Of a DNA stretch of 64,000 nt, positions 1-8,962 are shown piece after piece. The translations under genes and the position numbers were made by a program. The stretch's first letter is position 1. Every line of letters begins with the position of its first letter. Below the pieces are notes generated by a model. It made no database searches. It worked only from the letters and a program-made list of their open reading frames with translations, and was not told the origin of the DNA. The stretch comes from Verrucomicrobiaceae bacterium. GTDB lineage: Bacteria > Verrucomicrobiota > Verrucomicrobiia > Verrucomicrobiales > Akkermansiaceae. The stretch covers positions 62,001-126,000 of the forward strand of contig JAIXOR010000003.1 of assembly GCA_027486655.1 (NCBI GenBank), written 5' to 3'.

Positions 1-701
1 CCCAGCTTCCGGTCCCCTGCGGCGGCTTTGGCGATATCCTCGAGTCCGGCGATTCCCTGATAGGCTTCCGGTGGCGTCCACAGCTCAATGCGGGTCCCAC
101 CGACACTCGAATGAATGAGACCGACCGGAACATCCAGCTTCGCCTGCACTTCGCGGCCGAAGAAATAGGCGGCGGCCGAAAAGCTCATTTGGTTCACCAC
201 CTCGGAGCTGCATGGATGCCAGCGCATCGTGAGATCGTTTTCCTGCGCCCGACCGCCCCTCGGCATTTGAAAAACGCGAAGGTTTGGATGATTGGCTTCC
301 CGGATTTCCTTCTCGGCGTTGTCGGTAGGGCGTTGTCCTTTGCGTTCGCCAAGTGGCTTCTCCATGTTCGACTGCCCCGAACAAAGCCAGACCTCGCCGA
401 CCAGCACATCGTCGAAACGAATCTCATTGGTGCCTGAGACCAAAAGCACCCTCGGAGCCGAACTTGCGGCAAGGGGTGGAAGTTTCACCTGCCATTTCCC
501 ATCGCTTCCCGCGATCGAATGGGATTCGTTCCCTGCAAACTTCACCGTGACTTTCTCACCCGCATTTGCGGTCCCCCAGATCGGAATCGTTTGATCACGC
601 TGAAGCACCATGTGGGAACCAAACACAGGAGGACACTTCACTTCAGCACGGGCAAGGAAGGGCCATCCTGCTAGACTCAGGAAAATGACTGTGTGTTTCA
701 T
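1..701 (-). CDS. Sialate O-acetylesterase-like (SASA) esterase, partial at left edge
   Basis: The minus-strand frame opens with ATG at 699-701 and stays open to the window edge, giving 233 visible codons of an incomplete protein. It starts with a hydrophobic stretch (MKHTVIFLSLAGWPFLARA) that looks like a signal peptide. A beta-rich segment follows, with 'FGSHMVLQRD', which is typical of the N-terminus of SASA esterases. The serine block 'LCSGQSNM' lies near residue 108. SASA proteins remove acetyl groups from sugars, and in a pectin locus the target is more likely acetylated galacturonate or rhamnose than sialic acid (inference). It sits 53 nt behind the GH29 gene on the same strand, as the last visible gene of the operon. 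It resembles the C-terminal half of the double esterase at 19607-21823. The catalytic His region lies outside the window. Confidence 0.85.
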   Translation of the reverse strand, partial: MKHTVIFLSLAGWPFLARAEVKCPPVFGSHMVLQRDQTIPIWGTANAGEKVTVKFAGNESHSIAGSDGKWQVKLPPLAASSAPRVLLVSGTNEIRFDDVLVGEVWLCSGQSNMEKPLGERKGQRPTDNAEKEIREANHPNLRVFQMPRGGRAQENDLTMRWHPCSSEVVNQMSFSAAAYFFGREVQAKLDVPVGLIHSSVGGTRIELWTPPEAYQGIAGLEDIAKAAAGDRKL

Positions 702-754
702 AAAAAACCTTCTATTGTTGAAAAGCATGTGACGGATGCCAGGACATTCCCCAT

Positions 755-2653
755 TCATTCGCGAACAGGATCCAGAACCACCTTTCGAAGGCGAAACAAT
801 TCCGCGCCGCCAACCTCCACGGCACCGACCCGGAGAACGTGTTTGCCCGGCTCCAGTGAAACCCTGCCAAGTGATTCGCTCACCGCGCGCCCAATCCGGA
901 CATTCTTCGAAAACCGCTCTCCCGCCAAAGTGACGGCATAAGACCCGCCCGCTCCGGTGTTGGCCGCGGCAAGCTCTTTCCCGGCGTCACCCTCGACCAA
1001 GCGGTTCGTCGTTGTCGGCGCGGAGGCGTCGTAGATGACGGAGACATCAAACACCGCTTTTTCTGTCAGCCTGACCGACCAACTTTCAGCAGCAGTGGCA
1101 TCGATCCAGTTCACCGACCAGGCGTCGCCGATTCCGCGTCCGACACGATAGGCCGCCGAGCCTTCAAGTTTTCCATCGAGCACGCTCAGGGTATTCCGCC
1201 CGATTGCTGGCAAAACCAATCTCGATTCGTCGGTGACTGGCGGAGCCTCACATTCAAGAGCGATCACCGAGTTATCTGGGTCCGGGGGACCGGCAGGAAG
1301 ACCGGTGAGAACCACATCGAAATCATTCAACCGCTTCACCGCGATTGCCTGCGCTGGAGCACTTAGCAACCTCGCCTTCTTCACGCCGGTCTTGAGTCCA
1401 CTGACAAGCAGTTCGCCGTTCTTCGGCCACTCGAAAACATGGAGATACAGGGTGGAGCCTTTGAGTGTGGATTCCCCCGTCCAGGTCTGGCGCGGCAACG
1501 GCGTGCGGGTCGTGCCACGGATCGATTCGCCATTGATCTTCCACCACGCTCCGATGCCTTCGAAGACTTTGACATCCGCGGGATCCACCGCGCCATCCGG
1601 ACGCGGTCCCATGTTGAGAAGCACATTTCCTCCGCGAGAAGCGGCCTTTGCAAGCATCTGGGTGAAATGCCCCGGCTTCTTGTGAGATTTATCCTTTGAA
1701 TTGTAACCAAAGGATTCGTTTGTCGTCGGCACGCCCTCCCAATCACCGTCCTTCGGCGCGAACTCACCCGGCTTGTCGCCGGTATTGACGTAGTCGGTCA
1801 GCTTGAGCAACCCGGTATCGACATCGGCGAAGATGCGGCCGTTGATGACGATATTGGGATCGGCTTTGCGCACCGCAGCGAAAATGCGGAGATTCTCCTC
1901 CGGAGGAAGCTTGTGGGGGGTGTCGAACCACAGGATATCGGGCTGATAGTTCCGGATCAGTTCCAGAATCTGAGGGATCGCTTTTTCATCCACATACTTC
2001 CGGGCTTTGGGAAGGAATTCCGGATAACTCAGCCACCATTCCGAGCCGTGCAACAGCTTGTCGCCGCCGGGATTCTGCCAGTCCCAATCATTGCCCGCGC
2101 CGTTCTCTTCACCCCAGTCGAAGGCGTGCGAGTAATAGAAACCGAATTTGATGCCGTATTTGCCGCATGCGGCCTTCAAATCCTTCATCGGATCACGACG
2201 CCAAGGGGTCGCATCCATCACGTCATAATCGCTGACCTTGGAGTCATACATTGCCACGCCGTCGTGATGTTTGGCAGTGATGATGAAATAGCCCATCCCG
2301 GTCTCTTTGGCCAGGCGCACCCAGGCATCTGCATCGAAGCGGGTCGGGTTGAATGCACCGGCGACTTCCTTTCGATAGACCGGCACAGGTATTTTCGCCG
2401 CGCGTTGGATGTGCTCGGCATAACTCTTGTAGTCCCTGCCATTCCACGAGCCACCCAGCACCGAGGACACTCCCCAATGCACGAACATCCCGAAACGCGC
2501 CTCACGCCACCAAGCGATCCTTTCGTCCCGCCCGGGAACATAGGCCTCCAATTCGGAAGGCTCCGGTGCCCGCGGAGTCTGGCCAGGCAGACCTGCAGCA
2601 ACGAGAATGCTTGAAGCAAGAATCATCGTCATCGGGCTGATTTTGATCATCAT
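755..2653 (-). CDS. Alpha-L-fucosidase, GH29, secreted
   Basis: This is a predicted secreted enzyme of 632 residues that would release alpha-L-fucose from glycans. After a signal-like N-terminus (MMIKISPMTMILASSILVAA), the GH29 barrel begins with 'WWREARFGMFVHWG'. The conserved 'AKHHDG' lies near residue 129. 'DILWFDTP' holds the nucleophile Asp of the family near residue 244. Residues from about 490 onward look like a beta-rich carbohydrate-binding or accessory domain. I chose the ATG at 2653, not the longer frame, because the extension would overlap the upstream gene and hide the signal peptide. The upstream rhamnosidase stops 4 nt before this ATG, so the two are translationally close. Fucose occurs in rhamnogalacturonan II and xyloglucan side chains, and the neighbours favour pectin. 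Confidence 0.9.
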   Translation of the reverse strand: MMIKISPMTMILASSILVAAGLPGQTPRAPEPSELEAYVPGRDERIAWWREARFGMFVHWGVSSVLGGSWNGRDYKSYAEHIQRAAKIPVPVYRKEVAGAFNPTRFDADAWVRLAKETGMGYFIITAKHHDGVAMYDSKVSDYDVMDATPWRRDPMKDLKAACGKYGIKFGFYYSHAFDWGEENGAGNDWDWQNPGGDKLLHGSEWWLSYPEFLPKARKYVDEKAIPQILELIRNYQPDILWFDTPHKLPPEENLRIFAAVRKADPNIVINGRIFADVDTGLLKLTDYVNTGDKPGEFAPKDGDWEGVPTTNESFGYNSKDKSHKKPGHFTQMLAKAASRGGNVLLNMGPRPDGAVDPADVKVFEGIGAWWKINGESIRGTTRTPLPRQTWTGESTLKGSTLYLHVFEWPKNGELLVSGLKTGVKKARLLSAPAQAIAVKRLNDFDVVLTGLPAGPPDPDNSVIALECEAPPVTDESRLVLPAIGRNTLSVLDGKLEGSAAYRVGRGIGDAWSVNWIDATAAESWSVRLTEKAVFDVSVIYDASAPTTTNRLVEGDAGKELAAANTGAGGSYAVTLAGERFSKNVRIGRAVSESLGRVSLEPGKHVLRVGAVEVGGAELFRLRKVVLDPVRE

Positions 2654-2657
2654 GGAG

Positions 2658-5378
2658 TCAATCGTTTTCAGGGTTGGATTGAAACTGATAGGAACCGGAG
2701 GAGACCGCGAGCACCGCCCGGCTGCCTTCGAATCGAAGCAGGCGGACACCTTTCACATCCGGCAAGGCCCTGCTACCTTCGCGGATCTGGTCCGGAGAGT
2801 GAGCCGGAACGAACACCGTGGCGGTGGTGTTCGCAGGAATCTCCAGAAGCAGCTCGACCCGCTCACCCTGCTTTTTCCAGTCCACCGCGATTTTTCCGCG
2901 CACGGAACAATAAGCCCCACGGGCCCAGGAAAGCCCGCCGACCATCTCCGGCTTGATGATGATCTGCCTGAATCCCGGAGCAGCGGGATCCGGCCGGATG
3001 CCGAGAATGGCTTGATAGAACCATGCGCCTACCGGACCACCGAGCGACGGCATGAGGGCATGTTCGCCTTTCCAGTTCTCCTTGAACACGCCTTCATTCA
3101 TGAGCGTCGCCCATCCCGGAAAATCACGCTGCTGCACGATGGTCGCAGCAAGATCGGCACGACCGATGTCCGTGAGGGTCTCAAGAAGGTAAGGCGTGCC
3201 GACAAAGCCTGTGTTGAGATGGTTGTTGGCGCCGGCAATGGCATCGGCAAGCCTTGCTGATGTGGCCTCGACTTGGGACGGGGGCACCAATCCAAGCGCG
3301 ATGGGCACGACCTGAGCCGTCTGGCTTTTCGCCGGACCATAGGCGCCGGTCGCCTCATCGAGGAACTTGCGGTTGAACCGGTCACGGACCGATGAGGCGA
3401 GCCTTTCATACCCGGCGGCCTCATCCGCCATTCCTAACAGACGAGCGGTCCTTGCGGTGATGTCGGCATAGTGATACCAGGCCGCGGTCGAGGTGAGCGC
3501 CACCGGTGGTCTTGCGAGTCCCTGCCAGTCTCCCGTCCCCCAGCCGAGCAATCCGTCCCGAACGAGCGCTTCATCCTTCTCCGCTTTGGGAAGTCCCTTC
3601 AGCGCTCCCGTGTTGGATCCGATGCCCTCGGCTGCACGCCGCTCCAGGAAGGCTAGGTAGGACTTCATGGCCGGATAGGCCTCACGCAGAAACGAAACGT
3701 CCCCGTGATAGAGATAGTGGCGCCATGGAAGCCAGACAATCATGCCACTCCACCATGGACAGTTCCAGTCGTGAGTCTGGATGCCCGCAACCGGAACGAT
3801 GGCTCCGAGATAGCCGTCTTCCGTCTGGTTGGCCCGCATGTCCCGCCACCAGTTCCGATAGAGCGTTTCCACATCGGTTAGATAAACCGCCGAGTCCAGC
3901 ATGTTCTGCGCATCCTGGGTCCACGCCTGTTTCTCGCGGGTCGGATCCATGGGATGGCCGAACACGTAGTTTGAATGCGTTCGGTGGAGAGCCTTGTGCA
4001 GGTCGTTGAAATAGGGATCCGAGCATTCGAAGGATCCGGTGGGTGCCAGATCGGTGGAGATCCATTGATAGGAAACATCGTCCTTCTGCAGAGGCCGATC
4101 CAATCCGGTGACGACCAGTTTCCGGGGTGAGGTGTTGAATTGGAAGGTCGGTTCAAGAACCTCACGCCCGCCGCGGAGGATGAACTCCAGCGGCGGCAGT
4201 TTGAATCGATCGCCGACCACGCCGGTGAGGCGGATCTTCTGCCCGGGTTTGCCATCCACGACAAGACGCGGCCAGCCTGCACCGGTGGCGTCAAACACGG
4301 CGGCATTCTCTTCGATGTGATCCGGCTTCGTGAGGTCCCGCTTGCGGATAGGAGGGACGATGCATGGCTCCAGCTTCCCCGGAGGAGCATTGATCTCCAC
4401 GGCATTCTTCCAAGCCGATGAATCGAATCCCGGGCTGCTCCATCCATCGGGTTCGAGGCGGCGGTCCTGGGTCTCACCGCGCCAGAGGTCATTGAAGGTG
4501 ATCGGGCCCGGCGAGGTTTTCCAAGCACCGCTGGTTCCAAAGAACCCAAAGGAACCGTCCTCATAGCACACCTCCAGTTCCATCAACAATGCGGGTGGAC
4601 CGAAGCGCCCGAAGCGCTTGTGATAGCCCGCACCATCTTGTCCCGGGACGACCACCCGGTCCGGTCTGCCCCCGAAGGCGACCACCGGACTGTGGTGGCC
4701 GTTGCCGAGCACCACCGCCAGCGTGTTTGCGCCCGGTTTCAACATGGATGTCACATCGTGGGTCAGATAAAGAATTCGGCGGTTGAGGTCGCTGAAGGGA
4801 GCGCCAAGCACGTCATCGGCGGATTTGCGGCCGTTGATGAAAAGCTGTGTCCACCCGAGCGATGCAAAACGAGCGACCGCCCGGCGAATGGGTTTGGAAA
4901 CCTGGATCTCCGTCCGGAAAAGTGGTGCGCCCGCAGGATCCTGCGATGAAGGAGCGGCGATCCATCGGGCCTTCCATTCATGGTTTGTCAGAATGCCCGT
5001 CGTCCATCTTGCCGGGGCGCTCCAATCCGATGCCTGGCCCTCTTCATCCCAAACCTTCACCTGCCAGGTCACCGGCTGACGCGATGCAAGATCTTTTCCG
5101 GCATACGGAATATGGAGTGATTCCGGTGAGGAAACTTTGCCGCTGTCCCAAAGAGTCGCTCCGTCCGGATCGCCCGAGTTTACCCGGATCTGATAGGCGG
5201 ATTGCTTCCATGCGCGGGATTCGGATGAGATCCTCCATGAAATCTGCGGGTTCGCGCTCAGCGTGGCCGCGGGATTCACCATGGAATCGGTGCTGAGACC
5301 AACCGGTTCCGCGCCCAGGCACACCCCGCAAGCCGCAAGGGCCGCACCGAGGATCAAGGTGAGGTTCGACCGTTTCAT
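2658..5378 (-). CDS. Alpha-L-rhamnosidase, GH78
   Basis: This 906-residue protein would hydrolyse terminal alpha-L-rhamnose. The N-terminus (MKRSNLTLILGAALAAC) ends in L-A-A-C, so it may be a lipoprotein. Domains in order: an Ig-like segment (about 30-125), a Bac_rhamnosid_N-type beta domain (about 150-330), an all-helical barrel (about 440-790) and a C-terminal beta domain. 'DPTREKQAWTQDAQ' lines up with the acidic GH78 motif usually written DCPxREKxGW, though the first Asp position is shifted. 'GWATLMNEGVFKENW' resembles the late Glu/Trp region. Its start overlaps the stop of the DUF4450 gene by 4 nt (ATGA), and its stop is 4 nt before the fucosidase. This coupling and order indicate one transcript for pectin side-chain and backbone trimming. 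Confidence 0.88.
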   Translation of the reverse strand: MKRSNLTLILGAALAACGVCLGAEPVGLSTDSMVNPAATLSANPQISWRISSESRAWKQSAYQIRVNSGDPDGATLWDSGKVSSPESLHIPYAGKDLASRQPVTWQVKVWDEEGQASDWSAPARWTTGILTNHEWKARWIAAPSSQDPAGAPLFRTEIQVSKPIRRAVARFASLGWTQLFINGRKSADDVLGAPFSDLNRRILYLTHDVTSMLKPGANTLAVVLGNGHHSPVVAFGGRPDRVVVPGQDGAGYHKRFGRFGPPALLMELEVCYEDGSFGFFGTSGAWKTSPGPITFNDLWRGETQDRRLEPDGWSSPGFDSSAWKNAVEINAPPGKLEPCIVPPIRKRDLTKPDHIEENAAVFDATGAGWPRLVVDGKPGQKIRLTGVVGDRFKLPPLEFILRGGREVLEPTFQFNTSPRKLVVTGLDRPLQKDDVSYQWISTDLAPTGSFECSDPYFNDLHKALHRTHSNYVFGHPMDPTREKQAWTQDAQNMLDSAVYLTDVETLYRNWWRDMRANQTEDGYLGAIVPVAGIQTHDWNCPWWSGMIVWLPWRHYLYHGDVSFLREAYPAMKSYLAFLERRAAEGIGSNTGALKGLPKAEKDEALVRDGLLGWGTGDWQGLARPPVALTSTAAWYHYADITARTARLLGMADEAAGYERLASSVRDRFNRKFLDEATGAYGPAKSQTAQVVPIALGLVPPSQVEATSARLADAIAGANNHLNTGFVGTPYLLETLTDIGRADLAATIVQQRDFPGWATLMNEGVFKENWKGEHALMPSLGGPVGAWFYQAILGIRPDPAAPGFRQIIIKPEMVGGLSWARGAYCSVRGKIAVDWKKQGERVELLLEIPANTTATVFVPAHSPDQIREGSRALPDVKGVRLLRFEGSRAVLAVSSGSYQFQSNPEND

Positions 5379-8300
5379 GGCCGTTGGAGTGTGGCGCTCA
5401 TCAGGCCGATCACCACTTCGTTGGCGATGGCTCGGATCTTCATGGATTTGAGTTCCTTGGATGGATCCAATTCCAGATCGAGGACAGTGGCGGCACCTCC
5501 GGCGACCTTGCGGCCTTTTCCGGCGAAGGTCTTTTCGTCGAGCACACGGATATTTCCGGTGGCGAGATCAATTCTAACAGGGAGCGGGCCCGGGCGTTTG
5601 AAGGCGTAATCGTCGATGAAGTAGTCCTGGTCGATCGGCCACCAGGTTCCCGGATTGTCGAGCGCGAGACGGGTTTGGGATCCATCGGTGTAGTGGATGA
5701 GGATCTCGCCGTTGTCGCGGCGGCTTTTCATCCCATCGGTGGATCCGGCCATGAGGAGATGGAGTTTCCCTGCCTTTCCTGACAGAGGAACCTCGATTTC
5801 CTTCGGGAAGTTGTCCCAGCGGGAAACAAACGCGATGTTCTTCGCCGCGGCGTCGCCCGGAGTGGCGAGCGGAACTCCGTTGGGAAGAACGATCCGGTTG
5901 TCGTTTGTCGAAGCCAGCTTGCGGATTCCGGAATCATCCACATCGAAGCTGCCCTTCGGATGGCACCACGAACCATAGCCATGACGTGGCAGCGACAGCG
6001 ACACGTGCGGTGGTCGCGGACTCACGTAGTCCTGCTTGAAGATCTCGGCGGCCTTGGAATTGAAGATCGAGTCCAGCGAAACGACGTCGAGCTTTGCCGA
6101 GCGGGGAAGCGGTTTGCTCCAATCGGTTTGGAAGACAATCGGCTTGGCGGGTTGGTCTTCGGTGATTTCAAGAGCGAGCGGCTGCCACCAACTGAGTTTG
6201 CCTTGGCCGACGCGCGCAAAGACCGTCCGGTGACCGATGGATCCAGCCGCCTTGGCGGTCAGGCGACTGCCCGCCTTGCGTGGCTCGGAGAGTGCGGTCT
6301 GCGGATCCTGGATTTCCGTGATCCGCGCCTTTGCATCGAGCACGACCGCACCCCCGGCCTTCACCCGGACCTCGGCCGGGGCAGGTGCGGGTGGATTTCC
6401 CTTCCATTGGATCACGATCTTCTGCTCGGCAGCGGCCGGGGCAAGCACCTCGATGCGAGGCGTGGCGACCGAATCGTTGACGACCTTCCATTCAAGTGGC
6501 TTGCCGTTGGCGGTCACGGATGCCACGTCATCCCGCAGAGCGGCAATCCGCATGCGGGTGGCGACAGGTTTTTTGAAACGGGAGATCACATGAAAAGCAT
6601 CCGTTTCTCCGGTCCGTTTGAACGAAACATCGAAGGATGGATGGTGGATGGATGCCTCGTTCCAATCGGCAGGAAATCCCGGGCGGATCCTCAACTCACC
6701 CGCGAGCAGATCCGGCGTGATGCCGAAAAGCCCTTCGAGGAAAGCGCGGGAAAGTGCTCCGACACCGTCGCCGAAGTCGCGTTGGGATTCCCGGCGGTTC
6801 ACATCATACCACGTGCACATCCCGACATTTCCCGGGCAAATGCCTAGATACATGCTGTCCAGAATGGCTCCCTTGAACAAGCGGAAGGCCGAATCATCCT
6901 TGCCTGCCTGCCACAGGGCGTGGGCGGTGTGGGCGGATTCCCCCATGACCACGTTGTTGAGCGACCAGATCCAGGGCATCCAGGAGGTGGTGGAAATCGT
7001 GTGATTGCCCGGCGGCACTCCCGGTCCCTTCACGGGGATATGGGGCAGTCGGGTATCGACAAAACGGCTCATTTGCCAGGCCGCGAGAGGATCGGGCACC
7101 TCCGAGTCGACCGTATGATAGAAGGTCCAGGCCGCAGCTTCTTCAATTGCGGATTGATCCCCTAACAAATCCTTCCACTCGGCGAACCATCCCTTGTCCT
7201 TCAGCCAGAGCAGTTCGTTCATGGCCCGCTGGATCAAACCCGCCTCCTGCTCGTAGATTCCGGGGTCCTTGCCAATCCACTTGGCGACGCGAGCCGCCAT
7301 GCGGTTGTGATAAAGGTTGTAGGCGGAGGAATGGGTGGCACCGCCGCCGTTGTAGGCCAGGGAGTCGCTGGCCCAGATGCAGGCGTATGCCTCGTAAAGC
7401 GGGAGTTTCTCCGGCCCATACTCGCGACGGAACAACCGGCGCTCCCAGGCAAGATGGCGCTCGATGACCGGCCAGACCTTCCGTGCGTAATCCATATCAC
7501 CGGTCCACAAGAGATGACGGAAAATGGTATCCACACCGACCATGTTCATGTCGTAGTGGGACTGGGTCATGTCGCCATTCGAGTGAAGCGCGTTTTCGTT
7601 GCGGGCGAGATAGGCTTCCGGCTCGGCCTCGGGAATCGAGGCATCGGGCGGCGAAACATCCTGGCGGGCGGCGAAGCGATCGAAGTGGGCGCGCGTCCGA
7701 TCGTGCCAGCCGAACACATCGCCCGCATAAGCGACGCGCCAGCCTAACAGCGGAGTGCGCCAGGCGACACCGCCATGGAGGTAGGCACCGATCCGATCAT
7801 CCCAAACGCCGTCAGCGGCGGTCAACAGCGCCGGCAGGGCGGCATTGATGAAGGGATCCGGAGTCTTCACGGAGACGCGGTTCGCGATGCCTTCGAGAAG
7901 GTCATGTTCACGGTTGAATCGTGCGGCGAGATCCCCGGCCGACCAATGGATCGTGGAGGATGGTTTCGCGGCCTCGGAATTCTGCGAGGAGACTTCGCGA
8001 TAGACCTCCAGTTGTTCCTGGGCGGTTTTGCCGTTCGTCTGCTTCGCGGGCAAGTGCTGGAGTCCCAAAAATGCCGGAGTGCCGGCGACGAGGTCGAAGG
8101 TCGTGTGCGCGACGGGGAGCGCCGGTTTCGGATCGGGGGAAGCGGCGAGTTTTCCAAGATCGTCCCAGGCATCAGCGGATGTGGCGCGCACTGCGGTGTT
8201 TTTGGGGAACAATCCGGCCATGGAGCCGAACTGCGAACCCACGACGAAGCAGTTCCCGGAAATGGAAACATCGTTCCCCTTGCAGTGTTGGGGAGCGAAG

Positions 8301-8902
8301 CGGAAGAACTCACGGACCGGCAGGCGTTCGCAACCGATGTCGCCATCACGGCCGCCGCGCAGGCCGTGGATGCCGCCGAATGCGGTGTGGATCTTCAGCG
8401 GTGGTGAGGCGTTTGCGGACTCGATCCGGATGAGAAGCCCCTCGCCTTCTTTGGGCGAGATCGCCGTGAGTCGGAGGCGTCCTTTTCCAAGCAGCGGATC
8501 CTGGATCTCGTAGATCATCCCGCCGCCGTCGTAACGTGCGTCGATTTGCTTTGCCTGATGGAGCCATTTCGCGCCGGATGCCGTTTGGAATCCGATCCGG
8601 AGATTCCCTCCGCAGCCGGGGAGATAGAAGGAAAACTCGGGCATGTCACCGGCATCCACCCGGAAGGGGCTGGATCCGCCATAGAGCGGGCGATTGTAAA
8701 ACTCCTTGCCATTCGTGATCGAAAAGCTGCCGTCGACGGGCGTGTAGCGCAGCGGACGATCAAGATTCCCATGCAACATCGGCCGCACGCCTTTTTGTAT
8801 CTTCTGATGCTCGTCCGGAGCCTCATAGGCAATGGCGAATGCCGCTCCAAGCACGGGCAGCATCAGGAACGCGGCGGCGGCATTTCGAAAAGGGGTGTGC
8901 AT
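5375..8902 (-). CDS. DUF4450 glycoside-hydrolase-like protein (possible GH142 relative)
   Basis: This 1175-residue secreted protein has a signal peptide (MHTPFRNAAAAFLMLPVLGAAFA). The N-terminal region 'GVRPMLHGNLDRPLRYTP', 'SFSITNGKEFYNRPLYGG' and 'MPEFSFYLPGCGGNLRIG' matches what I remember of DUF4450. A helical-barrel region follows at about 330-780, with 'WRTPLLGWRVAYAGDVFGW' and paired aromatic/acidic positions as in (alpha/alpha)6 glycosidases. The last 300 residues are beta-rich. DUF4450 proteins include a Bacteroides enzyme linked to rhamnogalacturonan II and beta-L-arabinofuranose release (GH142). That link is from memory and should be treated as a hypothesis. It overlaps the GH78 gene by 4 nt downstream and lies 60 nt after the PL1 gene. 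The activity is not proven by the sequence. Confidence 0.7.
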   Translation of the reverse strand: MHTPFRNAAAAFLMLPVLGAAFAIAYEAPDEHQKIQKGVRPMLHGNLDRPLRYTPVDGSFSITNGKEFYNRPLYGGSSPFRVDAGDMPEFSFYLPGCGGNLRIGFQTASGAKWLHQAKQIDARYDGGGMIYEIQDPLLGKGRLRLTAISPKEGEGLLIRIESANASPPLKIHTAFGGIHGLRGGRDGDIGCERLPVREFFRFAPQHCKGNDVSISGNCFVVGSQFGSMAGLFPKNTAVRATSADAWDDLGKLAASPDPKPALPVAHTTFDLVAGTPAFLGLQHLPAKQTNGKTAQEQLEVYREVSSQNSEAAKPSSTIHWSAGDLAARFNREHDLLEGIANRVSVKTPDPFINAALPALLTAADGVWDDRIGAYLHGGVAWRTPLLGWRVAYAGDVFGWHDRTRAHFDRFAARQDVSPPDASIPEAEPEAYLARNENALHSNGDMTQSHYDMNMVGVDTIFRHLLWTGDMDYARKVWPVIERHLAWERRLFRREYGPEKLPLYEAYACIWASDSLAYNGGGATHSSAYNLYHNRMAARVAKWIGKDPGIYEQEAGLIQRAMNELLWLKDKGWFAEWKDLLGDQSAIEEAAAWTFYHTVDSEVPDPLAAWQMSRFVDTRLPHIPVKGPGVPPGNHTISTTSWMPWIWSLNNVVMGESAHTAHALWQAGKDDSAFRLFKGAILDSMYLGICPGNVGMCTWYDVNRRESQRDFGDGVGALSRAFLEGLFGITPDLLAGELRIRPGFPADWNEASIHHPSFDVSFKRTGETDAFHVISRFKKPVATRMRIAALRDDVASVTANGKPLEWKVVNDSVATPRIEVLAPAAAEQKIVIQWKGNPPAPAPAEVRVKAGGAVVLDAKARITEIQDPQTALSEPRKAGSRLTAKAAGSIGHRTVFARVGQGKLSWWQPLALEITEDQPAKPIVFQTDWSKPLPRSAKLDVVSLDSIFNSKAAEIFKQDYVSPRPPHVSLSLPRHGYGSWCHPKGSFDVDDSGIRKLASTNDNRIVLPNGVPLATPGDAAAKNIAFVSRWDNFPKEIEVPLSGKAGKLHLLMAGSTDGMKSRRDNGEILIHYTDGSQTRLALDNPGTWWPIDQDYFIDDYAFKRPGPLPVRIDLATGNIRVLDEKTFAGKGRKVAGGAATVLDLELDPSKELKSMKIRAIANEVVIGLMSATLQRP

Positions 8903-8962
8903 GGCGTTTCTACGGAAGGCATTCCCATCCTTTCTCTACCCGTTCGGGTTAGGCCAGGTCGT

